31,197 nucleotides of DNA, taken from NCBI GenBank assembly GCA_027365815.1, contig DAHXLV010000009.1, forward strand, positions 1 through 31,197. Reading direction: 5' to 3'. Within the stretch, counting starts at the first letter, position 1. Each line of letters begins with the position of its first letter. This stretch comes from Microcaldota archaeon. Lineage in GTDB: Archaea; Micrarchaeota; Micrarchaeia; Micrarchaeales; Micrarchaeaceae. This document shows positions 29,922 through 31,197 of the stretch, one piece after another. The notes below the pieces were generated by a model that saw only the letters and a list, made by a program, of their open reading frames with translations, did no database searches and was not told the origin of the DNA. A program made the translations under genes and the position numbers.

Positions 29922-30046
29922 ACTATTCCATTTATATGAAATTATATTCCGCTAATACATCTTATAAGAAAGCTTTTTAGAACTATACTACGCTAACCTT
30001 ATTACGGGTTCTCTACTGTAGGAAGGTCGTGAAGAACTGGTCGCCT

Positions 30047-30070
30047 TGCCAGCGTGGAAACACGCTGGCA
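30047..30070. repeat. Perfect 10-bp hairpin with GAAA tetraloop
   Basis: TGCCAGCGTG, GAAA, CACGCTGGCA: ten perfect pairs. A T-rich stretch (CTATTTCTTCTTTC, 30071-30084) follows on the plus strand, so it may end a transcript or form part of a small RNA. Confidence 0.7.
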
Positions 30071-30093
30071 CTATTTCTTCTTTCAATATCCTA

Positions 30094-30165
30094 ATGCCTG
30101 CAAGCTATAAATATCAGACGCAGTCATGCGCGCCAACGCGCATGCAAGGCAACACATGCAGGCAT
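30094..30165. repeat. Nested inverted repeats upstream of radA
   Basis: Outer arms ATGCCTGCA (30094-30102) and TGCAGGCAT (30157-30165) enclose a TATA box and inner arms CATGCGCG (30125-30132) and CGCGCATG (30137-30144) around CCAA. Confidence 0.7.
30105..30114 (+). promoter_or_regulatory. TATA box candidate for radA
   Basis: CTATAAATAT, which would give a leader of about 90 nt. A weaker CTAAAAAGCT at about 30187-30196 would give a nearly leaderless message; the choice is open. Confidence 0.45.
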
Positions 30166-30224
30166 CGTTGAATTGCGACCAAACAGCTAAAAAGCTCAAA
30201 TGAGAATATAGACTGCGTGTTTTC

Positions 30225-31172
30225 ATGCCAAAAGAAAAAGCTCCGCATGAACTTGAGGACCTGCCTGGCATCGGCCCCACATCCGCCGAAAAACTAAGGG
30301 CGGCAGGCATAGACACATTGGAAAAGGTAGCCGGAGCCTTCCCGGCCAACATATCGGACGCGTGCGGCATAAGCCAAGACGCAGCAAAGAAGGCAATAGA
30401 CGCAGCCAGGGAGGCGACCACGCTCAATTATGAGACCGCAAAGGCGATACTGAAAAGGAGGGAGGATATCGGCAGGATATCCACAGGATCGAAGGACCTG
30501 GACGAACTGATCGGCGGCGGGGTTGAGACAGACGCTGTAACGGAGGTCTACGGCAGGTTTGCAAGCGGCAAGACCCAGATAGGGTTCCAGCTCGCGGTAA
30601 ACGTGCAGCTCCCGAAGAAGGAGGGAGGACTGGGCGGCAATGCGCTGTTCATAGACACAGAAGGCACATTCAGGCCAGAACGGATAGTGTCCATGGCCAA
30701 GGCAGCCGGGCTAGACCCTGATAAGACGCTCGAAAACATAGTCGTAGTGAGGGCGCTAAACACAGACCAGCAGGTGCTCACTGCAGAAAGGGCAGACAAG
30801 CTCATAGTGGAGAAGAACATAAAACTTATAATAGTCGATTCGCTCACGTCGCTCTTCAGAGCAGAGTTCCTAGGAAGGGGCGCCCTTAATGAGAGGCAGC
30901 AGAAGCTCAACTCCCACATACACAGACTGGCGCTGCTCGCAAACAAGTATAACCTTGCGGTATACGTGACCAACCAGGTGATGGACAACCCTGGAATGCT
31001 GTTTGGGGACCCTACTACCCCGATAGGCGGCAACATACTTGCACATGCTGCCACCACCATGCTCTACCTGAGGAAAAGCAAGGAGGACAAGCGGATAGTC
31101 AGGCTGGTGGACTCTCCGGTAAACCAGGAGGGCGAGGGCGTGATACGGATAACACCTGATGGCATAAAGTGA
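30225..31172 (+). CDS. radA: DNA repair and recombination protein RadA
   Basis: 315 residues, the archaeal RecA/Rad51 recombinase that pairs homologous DNA strands. The N-terminal helix-hairpin-helix domain (LEDLPGIGPTSAEKLRAAG, about 10-28) is followed by the ATPase core with Walker A GRFASGKT (110-117) and Walker B LIIVDSLTSLF (about 203-213). RGALNERQQKLN and YVTNQVMDNPG (L2-side region) are present. Length is close to the usual ~320-350 with a slightly short N-terminus. If the cluster at 1-4124 imports DNA, RadA would be the natural partner for recombination, but there is no direct link. Confidence 0.97.
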   Translation: MPKEKAPHELEDLPGIGPTSAEKLRAAGIDTLEKVAGAFPANISDACGISQDAAKKAIDAAREATTLNYETAKAILKRREDIGRISTGSKDLDELIGGGVETDAVTEVYGRFASGKTQIGFQLAVNVQLPKKEGGLGGNALFIDTEGTFRPERIVSMAKAAGLDPDKTLENIVVVRALNTDQQVLTAERADKLIVEKNIKLIIVDSLTSLFRAEFLGRGALNERQQKLNSHIHRLALLANKYNLAVYVTNQVMDNPGMLFGDPTTPIGGNILAHAATTMLYLRKSKEDKRIVRLVDSPVNQEGEGVIRITPDGIK

Positions 31173-31176
31173 TACG

Positions 31177-31197
31177 ATGCTATTTCTAGTAGGGACT
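31177..31197 (+). CDS. Start of an unidentified gene (3' partial)
   Basis: An ATG at 31177, four bases after the radA stop, opens a frame reading MLFLVGT before the window ends. The first residues resemble the start of diphthine synthase, but seven residues do not allow an assignment. Confidence 0.3.

Larger units (their letters stand above)
29922..30224. other. Intergenic region rich in inverted repeats
   Basis: 303 bp without a supported gene between the DUF92 protein and radA. It contains the minus-strand TATA for DUF92 (about 29940-29949), a plus-strand TATA-like CTTATAAGAAA (about 29961-29971), a 10-bp hairpin with GAAA loop (30047-30070), a TATA box (30105-30114) and nested inverted repeats (30094-30165). 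Confidence 0.6.

Noticed and set aside
29922..30224. CRISPR array or leader
   Set aside because: Inverted repeats occur but no regularly spaced direct repeats; no cas genes in the window.
30083..30427. Minus-strand open frame over the radA 5' end
   Set aside because: Antisense to the well-supported RadA start and to the inverted repeats; protein has no sensible features.

Overview
The window looks like part of a small archaeal genome. The evidence is archaeal/eukaryotic-type information genes (PCNA, primase large subunit, GINS, RadA, TFE-alpha, aIF2-alpha, eL15, eL42, RNase P protein Rpp21), an archaeal AglB/STT3 oligosaccharyltransferase, TATA boxes about 25 bp before leaderless starts, and tRNAs without encoded CCA. 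The broken operon order, missing usual neighbours, a bacterial-type MetK, a cytochrome bd oxidase and an unusual tRNA-Ile(UAU) suggest a DPANN lineage, possibly Micrarchaeota/ARMAN-like. That placement is inference; no 16S rRNA is present.

Region 1 (1-4124, + strand) is a tightly overlapping six-gene cluster: a polytopic CedA/VirB6-like membrane protein (5' end outside the window), a two-helix membrane protein with a soluble tail that may be a separate VirB3/VirB4-N part, a HerA/VirB4-type P-loop ATPase, two unknown proteins and a 64-residue two-helix membrane protein that could be a pilin. It resembles the archaeal DNA-import/conjugation machinery (Ced/Ted) and is the most interesting part of the window.

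Region 2 (4121-7820, - strand) holds a Rieske ferredoxin, an orphan protein, an aldo/keto reductase and PurF. Region 3 (7850-10822, + strand), divergent from purF across one shared TATA box, is a cytochrome bd oxidase operon (cydA, cydB) followed by a seven-helix membrane protein. Region 4 (10803-14174, mostly - strand) has a dolichol/phytol-kinase-like CTP transferase, a DJ-1-fold protein lacking its cysteine, PCNA, tRNA-Pro(CGG) and an orphan helical protein.

Region 5 (14175-15825) carries a primase large subunit that lacks the Fe-S cysteines, a 47-residue zinc-knuckle protein, a free-standing 5S rRNA with its own TATA box, RNase P protein Rpp21, and tRNA-Ile(UAU) on the opposite strand overlapping the Rpp21 3' end. 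Region 6 (15864-24321, - strand) has AglB with an extra N-terminal membrane plus coiled-coil module, then the S10-type ribosomal cluster transcribed uL3-uL4-uL23-uL2-uS19-uL22-uS3, with eL15 separately promoted upstream.

Region 7 (24476-29219, + strand) has TFE-alpha with a histone-like basic tail, initiator tRNA-Met, a Gins51-like GINS protein, eL42, aIF2-alpha, a PAC2 protein, bacterial-type MetK and tRNA-Gly(CCC). Region 8 (29220-31197) has a DUF92/VTE6-like membrane protein, an inverted-repeat-rich 300-bp intergenic stretch, radA and the first codons of another gene. Overall the window combines replication, transcription, translation and RNA-processing genes with a respiratory operon and a possible DNA-transfer apparatus.
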